A stretch of DNA of 64,000 nucleotides from Moringa oleifera (GCA_021397835.1 JAJFZO010000344.1:5580001-5644000), one strand, 5' to 3'. Positions 35,741 to 48,650 are shown, counted from the first letter of the stretch. Translations and numbers: made by a program. Notes: generated from the sequence alone by a model not told the origin.

Positions 35741-36745
35741 ATTAATCAGTCATCAGAATCACCCAGAAGAGAACCCACTAAAAAAAGAATGAAGAAGATA
35801 GTTGGAATGGAAGAGAAGAGAGGAACAAAAAAGGAGGATAACCCTAACCCTAACCCTAACCAAAGGAAAGAGGGGGGGGAAGGAAAGGGGAAAGGCAAGT
35901 TGAGGGGAAGGAAGGAAGGAATCCCGAAGTCCCCCAGCAAAGGTGCAGAACAAAGGCAAAACGAAATGATTACTTGAATGGGGAGAGAGGGGGGTGATGG
36001 GACCCACTTGATAATCTTTCCTTTCTAAGTCTCTAAATTTTTTGACTTGGGATTGGGACCCACCTCGGCCACCATTGTCTTTATGGATTGAATGATAAAA
36101 AGAGCACCTCACGTGGAGTCTGAACCAAAGCGCCTGTCCAACCACAATCAAAAGGAGCCCCTGATTCACATATTTTTTCTTTTTTTAAATATCCTCTCTT
36201 TCTTTTTCTTCTTTTTTTTTTTCTCTAAATTCCAAAAATTTTCCCCTTTTTTCGCTCTCTCCAAACAGTCTACTGGGCAAAAGCTTTCTCTTTCTCTCTC
36301 TCTCTCTCTGCCCAGCTCATCAACAAAGCAATTTCTTTTGCCTAAAAAAATTTGCTTTTTAAAGCTCACCCATATAATTCCCACTCATTATCCTTGTTGC
36401 TTGAAGCTTGCCCTCCTCCCTTATCTTTTCTCTCTAAAACACATCAATTCTCTTAGAAATTCCACGGACCCAAAAGAGTGTGTGTGTATGTGGGAGAGAG
36501 AGAGAGAGAGAGAGAGAGCATTGCAGGAAGGCGAAAACAAAAGAGACTCTCTCTTCCTTCTCTAAACAAAGAGGGAGAGCTGCGCGGAGGTAGCTGTAGA
36601 CCCACATAGAGATTTAATTAGAATTGACACTCTACTACTCTCTCTCTCTCTCTCTGCACAAGCGTTCTCTCTCTGTCAATCATAAAGTTGATTAAAGAAA
36701 TAAAGAAAAGCCATTAGAGAGACAACCTACTACTTTCATGCTATC
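35740..36745 (+). promoter_or_regulatory. Promoter and long 5' leader of the TCP gene, GA/CT-rich
   Basis: The last 600 bases before the TCP start are pyrimidine-rich with a CT tract at 36291-36309, a GA tract at 36494-36518 and another CT tract at 36638-36656. GA/CT tracts of this kind are known binding sites for BPC/GAGA-binding proteins in plants. The open frame 36092-36565 runs through these tracts and encodes only low-complexity residues, so it is not called. An ATG at 36738, out of frame with the TCP start, opens a frame that overlaps the TCP coding region (to 37133). Confidence 0.6.
35839..35861 (+). repeat. Short interstitial telomere-like repeat (TAACCC, 3.8 units)
   Basis: Three complete TAACCC units and a partial fourth, followed by purine-rich DNA. 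The unit is six bases, not the seven-base CCCTAAA of typical plant telomeres. It lies about 900 bases upstream of the TCP start codon. Confidence 0.9.
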
Positions 36746-37981
36746 ATGGAAGGAGGAGGTGATGATCGTCATCAACTCCACCACCCTCACCACCACCACC
36801 ACCACCACCACCACCACCGCCCGACTTTCCCATTTCAGTTACTTGAGAAGAAAGAAGATGAACAGCCTTGCTCTTCCTCCTCTTCTCCCTTCCCTTCATC
36901 TCTTCCTCTCTCCAGTGAGCCGCAACAACAGCATCACCAGCAAGAACAACAGCAACAACAGCAGCAGCAACCCAATTCCAGCCGCTCCATTTCCAGTCTG
37001 CAAGTCTCTCCGGAAGCACCAAAGAAGCCCCCGCCCAAACGTACCTCGACCAAAGATCGCCACACCAAAGTCGACGGACGTGGCCGCAGGATCCGCATGC
37101 CGGCCCTATGCGCAGCTAGGGTCTTCCAGCTGACTCGGGAGCTGGGTCACAAGTCTGATGGCGAGACCATCGAGTGGCTGCTGCAGCAGGCGGAGCCAGC
37201 CGTCATTGCCGCCACAGGCACCGGCACAATCCCTGCCAATTTTACATCACTCAACATCTCCCTCCGCAGCTCCGGCTCCACCATGTCCCTTCCTTCCCAA
37301 ATCCGCTCCTCCCCGTACAGCTCCAACTTCCCCTCATCTCTGCATCAGCGCAGCAGCAGGGCTCTCTTCCCCACCATAGGCCTCGACACGCCCGGTCCCA
37401 CTTCGTTTCTCAACTTCCAGTCTCCCGCCAATCTGAATGCCGTCTTGCAAGCCAAGCAGGAGAGTTCCTTAGACCTGTCCGAGGCCGAGGAGAGCTTGGT
37501 CAAGAAGAGAAGAGCCGAGCACGACCTCTCCTCGTCGCAGCACCAAATGGGTAGTTACCTCTTGCAGTCGAGTACCGGGGCGATCCCCACGAGCCACGCC
37601 CAAATCCCGGCTAACTTTTGGATGGTCGCTAATTCAACGAATAACCAGGTCATGAGTGGTGACCCTATATGGACGTTTCCTTCAGTTAACAACAGCGCTT
37701 TGTACAGAGGCACCATGTCCAGTGGGTTGCATTTCATGAATTTCCCTGCCCCAATGGCTTTACTGCCAGGACAGCAACTAGGTTCGAGTATTAACAACAC
37801 TGGCGGGAGTGGCAATAGCAGTGGTGGCGGTGGTGCGAGTGAAGGGCACCTGAATATGCTAGCTGGACTGAACCCGTACCGAACAGTATCAGGTGCCGGC
37901 GTGTCAGAGTCTCAGGCAAGTGGATCCCACGGAGGAGGCGGTGGCGATGATCGGCATGATACAACTAGCCATCACTCATAA
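36746..37981 (+). CDS. TCP14: Class I TCP transcription factor (TCP14/TCP15 group)
   Basis: Intronless gene for 411 residues. Class I TCP proteins bind GTGGGNCC-type sites and promote cell division, germination and internode growth; TCP14 also works with cytokinin, gibberellin and immune signalling. The TCP domain spans about 98-160: basic part [20 protein letters not shown], helix 1 [17 protein letters not shown], loop HKSDG, helix 2 [19 protein letters not shown], then [18 protein letters not shown] as in TCP14/15. The basic region lacks the four residues that mark class II. The N-terminus has a run of ten His (15-24) and Gln-rich segments (60-75); the C-terminus has a Gly/Ser-rich stretch and a TSHHS end. 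Start at 36746 fits the reading frame; the preceding ATG at 36738 is out of frame. The closest Arabidopsis member is inferred, not tested. Confidence 0.96.
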   Translation: MEGGGDDRHQLHHPHHHHHHHHHHRPTFPFQLLEKKEDEQPCSSSSSPFPSSLPLSSEPQQQHHQQEQQQQQQQQPNSSRSISSLQVSPEAPKKPPPKRTSTKDRHTKVDGRGRRIRMPALCAARVFQLTRELGHKSDGETIEWLLQQAEPAVIAATGTGTIPANFTSLNISLRSSGSTMSLPSQIRSSPYSSNFPSSLHQRSSRALFPTIGLDTPGPTSFLNFQSPANLNAVLQAKQESSLDLSEAEESLVKKRRAEHDLSSSQHQMGSYLLQSSTGAIPTSHAQIPANFWMVANSTNNQVMSGDPIWTFPSVNNSALYRGTMSSGLHFMNFPAPMALLPGQQLGSSINNTGGSGNSSGGGGASEGHLNMLAGLNPYRTVSGAGVSESQASGSHGGGGGDDRHDTTSHHS

Positions 37982-39230
37982 GACGAAGACGAAGATGATG
38001 ATCATCATCCCTTCACTTGTGTAGTTTGATTTGTAACACACGTGAGGTTTGATTGAAATTTGAGTTTTTGTTTTTTCCATTTGATTCCAATATTTTTTTT
38101 TCTGGGGTGTGATTAATATGGGGTTATTTAGGGTTTGAGAGAGAGAAAGAGAGAGATGACACTATATTTAACAAGGGTATTGGCTGGTTTTGCTAAAATT
38201 CTCATGTGTTTCTTCATTTTATTTTTTGTCCTTTTTTTTTCCTTTCGGGTTTCACTATACAAACTCATCTAAACAGAAGTACTACTACTACTACTCCCTC
38301 TGTAATTTATGCTTTGTGGTTGAAGAAAAACGGCTTTTCTGCATGTCCTATGGCAAGTTCCCTTCCTAATTAACCAGCTGCAGCTGGGTTTCCTTCTCTC
38401 TCCCTTTCTCGGTGGACCGTGCCATGGTGAAAAGAGCAGAAAGTTAGTGTTGGAGTGAAAGAGATGAAACAGTGTTACTGTGTTTATAGGATTACCATAT
38501 AAAAATTTACGCTTTTCTTTCATTCCTGATTCCAATCTCTGCCATGAATCTCAAGGTTTACTGCATCAATGATTAAGATTTTTCGGAGAGAGAGAGAGGG
38601 AGAGAGAGGGAGAGGGTAATAGAACGAAGGGTCCCGCACCTTATCAGTTCCAGGTGTTGGCTCAGGTGGGTGGGTCCCAGATGCTGCTCATTGCCCGAAC
38701 CAATGTACAATGTCACTGACAAACAGGTGGATCATTCCTCTCTCGCTTTTTTTCTCATAGAGAAATGTGTGCGTTTTTGTAAGCGTACATGTGTATGTGT
38801 TGGTGTTGGGTGGCACCATAGAGATCTGGTCGTGGGTTTGATGTGGCCCCTACCTAGCTCCGTCTGTTAGTCAATCTGGACCGTCGCTATTGGAGTGGGT
38901 CCCCCTCCCTCGTTCCTTTTGATCTGATGGGCTCATTGAATGATTGGGTCTCCTCCCAGCTAGAGAGGAAATGGTTGTGGGCGTGGGATCTCATCGCCCT
39001 TCCCATTGTTACTGTCTCCCTCCCCGCCCCTTAAAAAGTCCTTTTTGAGTGTTTTAGTTGGCAATGCCACTTTCCCTTTCACTCTCCTTTCTGCCTTAAA
39101 CTTCTTTAGGTTTTTTTCTTTTGGTAATATCTCTTTATCATCTATAGTTGTCATGTTATTTAGGTTATCCCCTTTTATTCATCCCAACAATATGCTCACC
39201 GACACCCATTACACACAGTTTTTTTACCAA
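37982..39230. other. 3' UTR and downstream region of the TCP gene
   Basis: Begins with a GA-rich stretch just after the stop codon. GA repeats occur at 38138-38158 and 38587-38617, and ACT repeats at 38281-38295. GTGGGTCC-like words (near 38668 and 38897) resemble class I TCP sites but are too short to prove anything. No gene seen. Confidence 0.45.
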
Positions 39231-42200
39231 AATGAATTATAAATTATATGTTTCTCATAAATGAATTTTGAAATTGTAATGCGTAATTTTAAATTTTATA
39301 TCCTATAGAATTAATATGATTAAATGGTACATGATAATTCAACAATTAATGAAAATTTTCGTTACAATTAAACTTTTTAAATAAATAATAGTTATAGACG
39401 AGATATAAATTAAAATAATATGACATCTCTAATAAAAACAAAATAAAAGTTATTTAAAATGTTTAATCATATTTTATATATAAAATCAAATTTTAAAATT
39501 TAAAAAGTGATTAATTATATTTTTATTTTTTAATTTAGATCAATTAAATTTTATCAAAAAATTTGAAAATTAAAAAATTTATACAATAAAATTTAATTCA
39601 GATTACATATATAACCAAATATTCAAGTTATAATAAGAAAAGATTTTAAAAATTTTTTAATAGTAAAAATATTTTCCTGTTAATTTACATGGTCAACTTT
39701 TAAGAAATTGATAAACAGTTTTTTGTTATTGAAAAATTATTCAAAATTTTGGGAAGAGTTCAAAATTTATTACAGTATTTTTTAAGTATTTTAACAAGTG
39801 AAATATCTTTAATTTCTTACAATTATTTGAAAAAATCAATTTAAAATAAATTAATAAATCAAAATTCATCATATTATTTTTTAAATATTAAAATTTGATT
39901 TAAAATATAAGATATTGTTTTAAATTTTAAATAATCTTTATTTTAAAAAAATCCAATATTACAATATACTAAAGATATGAACCAGTTTTCTATCCCTCCC
40001 CCTCTCACTACTAAACCAAACTTAATAGCATATTGTTTCCTATCTATTTATCCATATTTATCTCATTGTTTGGATAGAACATATATGGCGCAAAATATTC
40101 CACACTAGTGGATGATCATTATTCCAAACACAAACAAGAATTTAAAATAATAGAAATTCATGTAAAATGTTGTATAAAACATTTATTAATTAATGTAATT
40201 ACTTTTTGTTAGTTTTAAATTAGACAAGAAATGACAGATGAAAGAGTGCTATTGTCTATATCACCTTACAAAATTTATTAGACATATATACTTCAAATTG
40301 TTGATCCCATTTAATGGCACATGTTTTTGGCATTTCACTATACCTTACGAAATTTGTGGCCAAAATAGATCGACGCCCTTTACAAGAATTATTATTATTT
40401 ATTATTATTTTTATAAGTATTTTTTGCACATGGACATGAACCCCTAATTAGGTACAACAAAATATATTGGTCCCAACAAAAAAGACGTTGCATTCCAAAA
40501 TTAGCATGATTAGACTATCTAAACCGATGTAATCTAGCGAGGGTTTAGACAAATGAGCCGTTTGGGTTGTTGATTTTGGGCATAATTAGAAGGGGTAAGC
40601 TTATTATGGTAATTAAGCATAAGGAGGGGATTATGATAATTAGGGCCGGATGATTGGAGTTAATGTGGCTTAATTTGGATTTAGGTGATTTAGGGCCCAT
40701 GAAATCTATTAAGCTCGGTTTGTGTTTGATGATATGTAATGATCATGAATGATAGAGGGGCATGTGGATGCCCACAAGCAATTAGGCTGCTTGTTGGTGG
40801 TTGGCATGCAAGTGTAATTAATGAAGGCCCACAAAATGTAACACATACATGTGTGTGCTCATGTGCCTGCATGAGCCTCCTTCATGGCATGCATTTACAT
40901 GTTAATTTGGTGTTTTTACTTTCTCGAATTCATTAATTTGAATTTTTGAATTCCCTCCTTGTGTTAATATTTGTGGAGAAAAATTCAGATAATTAATGGG
41001 TATTCCAAGATGATGTTTGATTTACCTTTTATGGAAGAATAATTGTGAACTTTAATATAAAAAATTAAAATTTTCAATTTTATTTACTGCAAAACATTCA
41101 AATTCTCAGAACTATTACGAAAGAGTTTTAATAATTTCTAAGTATTTCACTATTAATAATAGAACAAGAGTTGATGAGACGCATCGCAGTAATAAAAATA
41201 TTCTCACCTTAATAATCAGGAAAAATAAGTTCTTTTTTCTTGATCCATGATCTGATGAGTAAGAAAAACATTATTGAATTATTCATACAAAAAAAATAAA
41301 GGATCGATTTATAAAATTGAAAGAATTTCTCATTCCAATCACAAAACTTAAAACTTCTTTTTTGAAATAGTTTGTCAAAAAGTAAAACTAAGCAATAGAA
41401 ATTAACGACTTAGAAGAGATGAATCTTTATGATTAATTTGCCAAACAAATTATGTATTTATGTTTATTTTGTAATTTTTTTACTCTTTTTTTTTCTTGTT
41501 GTGTTTTTTTTACCTGGTGAATGAGGAGAGAGAAAGATGATAGTTTTAGAAAACATGAGACAGTAACACACAAGACCATGCAAGTGCCCATGTGAAACAG
41601 TGTCTTAAAGTGAAGTTTGCAGAAAGTGGTGTCTTTAGCCAAGTCTTTGCATGTGTGAAGTTTGGTACCCATCAAAGAAAATTGCAGCATACTCACCCAA
41701 AAGAAAGTTGCCATACTCCACCACAATTCAACTCAAAAAGTAAATAAAACCAGAAAAGAGACCAAGAAAAAGCAACCCCAATCACTTTTTTTACTCAAAA
41801 TCCTTTTACCAATTATATCAAAATTAGGATCGTTGATTCAGTTTATCTAATTTCAAATTCAATTCTTCTATTCAATTTTTTTTTTCTTTTGAAGTTGGGT
41901 TTGGATGACCTCCAATTACTTAATCATATATTTTAAGTTAAACCTGATTTGAAAATCAATCTGAAAGTTCAATCTAGTTTAAGTTCAAATATTTAATTCA
42001 TGGAATGTGATTTTTTTTTGGGTGTTTTTCTTGTAAGATGTTAATTGAAAAATCAAAGATTCTTTGTTAATCTTACTGCTATTTTTTTAACTTATTATGT
42101 TAATAACGAAAAAAAATGAAACAAATCATATATATCAATTTAATAAGTTTATTTATTGCATATCCATATTTTTAAACAAGATCAATAAAAATCTGATTAG

Positions 42201-42739
42201 CTAAAGATTCAGTTTAATTAACCAATTAATGATGATATTTTTAGTAGTTTGTGAAATTTATACCTAGATATTATCATTTGCTGGAGAGGTCTTTGTTTGA
42301 TTTACTTCAAAAAGTAGTGTTTATATGTAGCTTTTTCACAAATAAATTGGTTCATTTTTATCAGTAAGCAAACTGAAAGGTTTCTGTTTTTAACCCATTG
42401 AACAATTGACAATAAACAAAATAAAAGTCACAAATCAGTTATGTATGCTAAAAAGGAAAGTATTTAATATAGGTCAGTGGCACTGGAATGAATAGAAATA
42501 TGAAGTAGGAAGAATAGTTTGATTAAAGAATAAAAAGGAAAATGAAATTGCTAGAAGAGGAAAATACATGGCGGCCTGGCAGAACACCTTAGGAAAACGG
42601 AGGTTCCATGTCATTTATCAAGTATCTCCACCGTGACAGGGAATACCAAGGCCCAAAAGTCCATGAAGATGCATTGCTAACACCTGGGTGAAGCGTGGAT
42701 TATGGGATCGTTCATCAAAAATAGGTGAAAGAGAAGGTG
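39230..42739. other. AT-rich intergenic DNA and promoter of the 2H-like gene
   Basis: 39240-40000 is nearly pure A/T. 40500-40920 is a more complex island with an imperfect hairpin at 40760-40809. 41000-42300 is again AT-rich. The last 250 bases should hold the promoter of the next gene. No coding exon supported. Confidence 0.5.
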
Positions 42740-45700
42740 ATGGGTAGGCCGACAAACTGGTGCAGCCATTCAAAGACAGTTGCTTTGATCTGGGTCATTT
42801 CGTTTTTCTTGTTCTGCTCTCTCTTCCAATTGGCCATTCACAATTCCTCCCAGAATTACCCTTCTACTCCTTCTTCTTCCTCCTCCTCCTCAGGTATCCT
42901 CAAGTAATTTCTTCTCTTGCCTCTTCTTTTTGTTGGGTTCCATTTTGTTGTTTCTCGGGTATTTTTCGCGTTGCTGCTTAACTGAAAGTTGCGAGGCTTA
43001 ATTTATTTTATGTCTCGTTATTATCTTCTGAAATTTATCTGCAATCAAACGGAACCTAGAAAAAAGAGAATGTACTGTTTAACACTGAGAACTTTGCTTC
43101 TTCAGGGTTGAGTTTGGTGGGATCTTGAGCTGAGTGGTGGATCAAATCTTCCTATAAACCCTGGTAGAAAAGAATGTTCAAAATTTTCAACATGTTAGGA
43201 TAATGGATGGTTGCCTTCTCTGGTTTCTTATCAAATGAGTCACCTCTATCTGTGTTTAGTAGACATATATGGTAAGGCTACATGGAAATTGCCATGGTTT
43301 GAGAGTTGTTGACACAGATTTCTCAGGGAAGTTATGAACCTAAATGGCAATAAGGATTTTATACACAAATGGTAATGAAATTTGTGCTGGTAGGTAGATA
43401 GACACGGGGATGGAGGAGATGCTTACTTCTAGTATATTTTTCTCAGATGCGCTCAACTGGTAGCCTTCCGATGGCAGCATTTCAAACACTTCTCAAGTGA
43501 CATAATTTGAGCATGGAAACATTGTTTCAATTTGAAATGCATAATCAAAATTTCTTTTACCAAATGTACTGCATATCTTATTTCTTATTTTTTCTGTCCA
43601 TCTTTTGACAACCTAAGTGGAACCTAATCGATTGTGAACAAAATTATGTTTTCTTGTTTAATTTTTTTTTTGTTTTTCCCGATTTTCTTCTAGTCACAAG
43701 AATTTTAGCTGAGTTTGATTAGCATGTATATCTAGGAGGCTGCTTATGTACGTACAAGTTAGTGATACTGACTTTGGAGAATACATGTTTCAGATTCTAT
43801 TTCTCCGAATATGGAGCAAAGATCAAGATTGTATGATAAAATGGAAAGGGATTTAAATGAGAATGGACTGAATTTCCTAAAACATGGTGAAACGTCTCAG
43901 TCATTATCACTTTCAGATCTCTTCACTCTGAAGGATGGATCAGTAACACCTGTTCTAAAGGTAATATAGAAGAGAATTACCAGCAGCTAATCATATTACT
44001 TCTTTTACCTTTTCGAGAAGTGAATCATAACCTGTCTCCTGTCTAGGCTGCTACTCCTCCTGTACGGGCCAACATATTGTATCTGAGCACAGAGTATTCG
44101 ATACCCATCTCGTAAGCCTTTGGTTTTGTTTCTTATGGTTTGCTAGTTTGTCATGCAATGTGATATATGTGATCCAGTATTGTGATATAGTAGAAAATAT
44201 GGCTTTGGTCACAGTAATTTAAGTATTTTGACAATTTCATGAGACCAACGAGTCTGGATGTGATTTCTTTACTAGGATAACATGGATCAGTTTATGAGTT
44301 TATGGATCACTCAAGCCTGCTTGGTATTCGGAAAAGCTAACAAATCAGTTCATTTTAAGAACACGCATAACATTTCTGCTTTACATTATACATTAATGTT
44401 AGATTCTATTGGGACTTTTGTTAGTGGTTTCTTTACTTAGTTCATACATTCTTGGTGCAGGGAAGCTGTAAAACGTATTTTCAATCCATACTTTGACCAA
44501 GGTAAGCTATTCTATGGCATAACTATCTACATTAATATTAGTTCTATGTGGGTCGAAACTCTGTTAATTTTGTTTATTTGTTACAAGTTTGAGAGTTTTC
44601 GACCTTCTATATTTAAGTTTTTATTGTCTAATAGTAGCGTGCTTACATATTTTTTCATTAGCAATCTGGTTTCAGAATTCTAGTGTGTATCACTTCAGCA
44701 TGTTTCATGCATCCCATCACATTACACCTGTTCCTGCTACCGAAGATGAGGTAAAATTCCTGTCATTGCAAATGTTCCGAGTCTCTTATCCTCTTTCCAT
44801 GAGAGCTTCTATTTAAGTTCAACTGTCTTTTGTTTTGTCAGATTGAAGCTGAAGCAGCTGCTGTCAAAGCTGTCACAGAGGGCCTGTGCGCTTTGGAAAT
44901 TGTCTTGGATAGGGTGGTTTTAACTTCAACTGGTGTCCTTTTGGGTTGCTGGCAGGTCACTGTCTACAAGTTTTTAGTTTTCACTCTATTTCTTTCCTTT
45001 TTTTCCCATTTCCCTCTCAACATAGTAATGTTTTCCGAGCTACCTTGTGTGCTTTTCTGTCACTTAGGAGTTTTCTCCCTGTATCCAGAAAAGCAATTAT
45101 TACAATCTTCTTTCTTAATCATGATGTTGTGAGGTGCATGTCTAGGTTAGGTTCAAAATGGCAGAACTTGTGTAACAAAGAAGAGGTTGTCTCTTCTTGC
45201 TAGTCAAGGAAAAGGATGGTAACCATTATTTTTCTTGATGATCAGTTTCTATCTATTATTGTTATTATTTTTTACATATTTGGGGTTGGGAGAAGGAGAA
45301 CACCATCCAGTGGTCTAAAATAAGTTTGACCTTCCTCCTTTAGCTTTGGTGAGGACAAGTTTTTCATGTCTTATGAAATTTTGTCTATAACTCTGAATTC
45401 TTCATCCCAAATCTTTGACTCCCCTCTTTCCTTGCATTCATCAATGCCACTGGTGAAGCTATTTTTTCATTTAAATTTATGTCTATTACCATGTCATCAT
45501 TTGTTATTGGAACCAGGTAGGAAACCTCTGCATTTTAGGCACCATATCTTGTGCGACTTAAACTTCGAACCAATGTCTTTGTCTGATGAGATGCAAGAAA
45601 TTTAGTGATTATGGAATTATTGGTTCCTATTGGTACTCATTTGTTTATTATTTTTCTGCAGGTGAACTCTGGAACAGATCCAACAACTATTCGTGCTAAA

Positions 45701-47385
45701 TTGAGAGCTGCCCTGCCACGTGCACCAGAGAAACAGCTCGTAAGAACCTTAAGAATTCCTTATAATGATTCATCTGGTGAACAAGAAGGAAAATGTGCAT
45801 GGCTTAACCTTTCGCTCTTACTGGGTTGCAGTATGATGCAGCTATTCTTCACACATCGTTTGCAAGGCTTCTTGGTCACCCTAAAGCTTCAACCACGGTA
45901 ACTACTCCTTAACTTTTCGAATTCAGTTGTATTATATATATGCTCATGTAGTGTCTGTTATCAAGTGCTAATATTTGGTGATGGCTCTATTATAAGCTGG
46001 TGGAACAGCTGCATGCCATACATGCCAGGACTTCGAAAAAGGGAAAAGCAACTTAAAGTAGATATTAGATTGATTTTCTAGGTGAAGTTTTCTATATGTT
46101 GTGGTGACATCTTGAACTATTTTGGTCATGGGGGGTGCTTTTTTGTTTGATATTGTCATCCTGGCCTGGTGCCCTTTTTGTCCCTCAACAACCAGGTCAA
46201 ATGGGTATCTTCATAATTTGCCTTCAGGCACAGCATGACACAAGGATGATGATATGAAACAAAGGAGTATCCTATTGAATGGCCCACCATTGTGAAGTCT
46301 TGAACACATTTCATGGGGCACCTGGCACTTTAATGTCCTTATTCCAGATCACAAGTATCGAAGAATTATTGTACTGTCACATTAAGATGGATTGCACCCT
46401 TTGCTTTTTACATCTGTAGTTTTCATACTAGTCCACGGACATAAGTATACATTAAAAACTGAAGGAAAACAGATCTTACATCTACATTCATTCATGTATA
46501 CACAGGAACCTGTAAATACTTCAGATGAACTCCAGTTCTTCCATAAGCTTGTTGCTCAACTAAACAGCGAAATCCATGGTTTTAAGGTAACCTTTATTAC
46601 TTATAATTTTCACTTGCACACTGTATATTTGAGACAGTTGCTACTGTTGCTTCCATGCATTAAGAAGCAGCTCTCATGTAAAGTGTATGTTGTCTGGAGA
46701 TATATATTACTTTGGGATTGTTGGTTTTTGCTTTGAATTTGTTTGCCACAAGGGAAAAGTACAGTAGCAAGGGATCATAAGTACACAATATAATTACAAA
46801 GATCCTTTTCTTGAAGGTTGGCACTCTGTGATATATAATGTACTTCTGCTACTTCAGAAATTAAGTCTTTTCATTGTGGGCAAAGCTGGCCAATACTTGC
46901 TTTTGTGAGGATTAAAGTAAATTAAATAGTTTGTACAAAGAGTAAATTGGTTAGAGGACTGTTCTTGTGATTGCTAATAGAACTTCCTTCATTGAGAAGC
47001 TGGTGGAAACCATAAGGATGATGGACACTTTCAAATTTCTCTGAATCAGGAGGTGGTGCTCTTAGGAATTACTCCAGCAATGGAGCTGTATTGTTTATTG
47101 TCATGGAGAGCTACTTAGATTAGAATCTTTACAAATTTACTTGTACTGGAGAAGTATAACCAGAATTCATGTTAATATTAGGCTGCTTTCAAGAATATTT
47201 TTGTTCTTCAATATTCAATTTTTTTTATTTGTTTAATCCTTTATGTGTTGCTTTTCATTAATTTTTATATGATTCAGGCTATGGTTTCTGAGCTCTGGTA
47301 TGTTGAGGAACACGATCTACTGGCTCTTGCCTTGGATGGAAGGATGAAGATCCGCAAGTTCCAATTTGGTTGCTCAAGAAACTGA
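42740..47385 (+). CDS. Membrane-anchored protein with two HxS motifs, possible 2H phosphoesterase
   Basis: Ten exons: 42740-42893, 43794-43960, 44047-44111, 44461-44501, 44662-44750, 44842-44955, 45662-45739, 45832-45897, 46506-46586, 47278-47385. All junctions are GT-AG and in phase, giving 320 residues. A signal anchor lies at about 13-33 (VALIWVISFFLFCSLFQLAI), then a Ser-rich linker, so it is probably a type II membrane protein of the secretory pathway. The folded part begins near 105 (PVRANILYLSTEYSIPIS). It holds HFSM at 153-156 and HTSF at 243-246, about 90 residues apart, the spacing and form (H-x-S-x) of the paired histidine motifs of 2H phosphoesterases (RNA ligase/cyclic phosphodiesterase fold). 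I recognise it as a conserved plant protein but cannot name it; the enzyme assignment is an inference. AATAAA at 47615-47620 may be the poly(A) signal. Confidence 0.83.
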
Positions 47386-48650
47386 GATTCCAAAGATCCC
47401 AAAAACAACCAGAAGCAGATTTCATCAAGACAGCCGTCCTTCTACCTTCTCTGCAATCTTAAATCCTCCCCAGTCTCTGGTTTTAGTCCTTGTATAATGT
47501 TTATAGGTTCAATCATATACAACGAATGCTATAGTGAAATTCCCCACTCGCCTTTCTCCTACTTAGAGTCATCTCACATTCCATAATCTCGCACTTTCTC
47601 ATCTAGATAAAATGAATAAAATGTAGAGAATCTTTTCGGGTATTCAATATCATGATCGAATATTCTTTTGACCTTGCTTGCTAATCTTGTATTCAATCAT
47701 TCTTCTTCTGAGTCTTCATCCTATTCTTTTTAAGCATGCATATCTGGTTTTGGGTTAGTGCAGGACCTGCAAATTGATTTGGGCATATAGAGACTGAAGA
47801 AGATAAAGAAATTGACATCTGTGTCAATAAATCTCACATCAATGGCACTAATAGATGATGCTTTTATTCAGTCTATGGTGAGCTTAATTTGAAGAGTGGC
47901 TGATAATAGGCATGCTTCTTGCTGTATTGATGTTCCTTTATATGATAAATGTTCAATTTATTAGAAATTTAGAATATTTTTATATTACTTTTTGGCACAG
48001 ATAAGCACTCTTCTAATTATGTTTTAGAATATTATTAAAAAAATTAATCTGCAAAATTAATAATATTAATGCTAGAGATATTCAAACACTTGGAAGCTTC
48101 ACTCAAACCATGTAGGTGTGCTTAGGCAGTTATCATATATGTGTGTATATATATAATTATAAATATAACAATTTTAAATTATATATTTTTAAATTTAAAT
48201 TTTGAAGTATGAATCTACTTCAATTAAAATTTTTTAGAAATATTTGAATTAAGATTTTATGTACTAAAATTTGTATATTTTTTAATTTTACATTATTAAA
48301 GATTTTGAAAGTCAATACAAACTAATTTATGAATTAAAAATTATTTAAATTTTACGGATGAATTTTGTTAAATTAATTTAAAAATATTTTAAAAATTAAC
48401 ATATTATTATTTTTAATAATCATTTAACTTAGAATTTTCATACATATTATAAATTTAAATTAAAAAGATTATGTTATTTAAATTTTTATATTTAAATTAA
48501 ATTAGAATATAAAAAAATTATGATTGGAGCACTTTCATGACATTATTGTGCTTTGACCCGCTAAGCTGTCTGTTGAATTTCTCCATTTATCAGTCAATTT
48601 TTTTAAAAATAATTTCTTTTTTAGACATGGCAATAACTTACGTCATCACA
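47386..48650. other. 3' UTR and AT-rich intergenic DNA
   Basis: 3' UTR with a possible poly(A) signal near 47615, then AT-rich DNA from about 47940 to 48530. No gene supported. Confidence 0.5.

Noticed and set aside
35759..36169. 136-codon minus-strand frame upstream of the TCP gene
   Set aside because: Low-complexity Pro/Phe/Leu residues from a purine-rich strand and the telomere-like array; no family similarity.
36092..36565. 157-codon open frame upstream of the TCP gene
   Set aside because: Runs through poly-T, CT and GA tracts and encodes Phe, Ser-Leu and Arg-Glu repeats; no domain. Treated as leader sequence.
41433..41726. 97-codon minus-strand frame in AT-rich DNA
   Set aside because: No domain, and no promoter-like or splice-supported neighbours.
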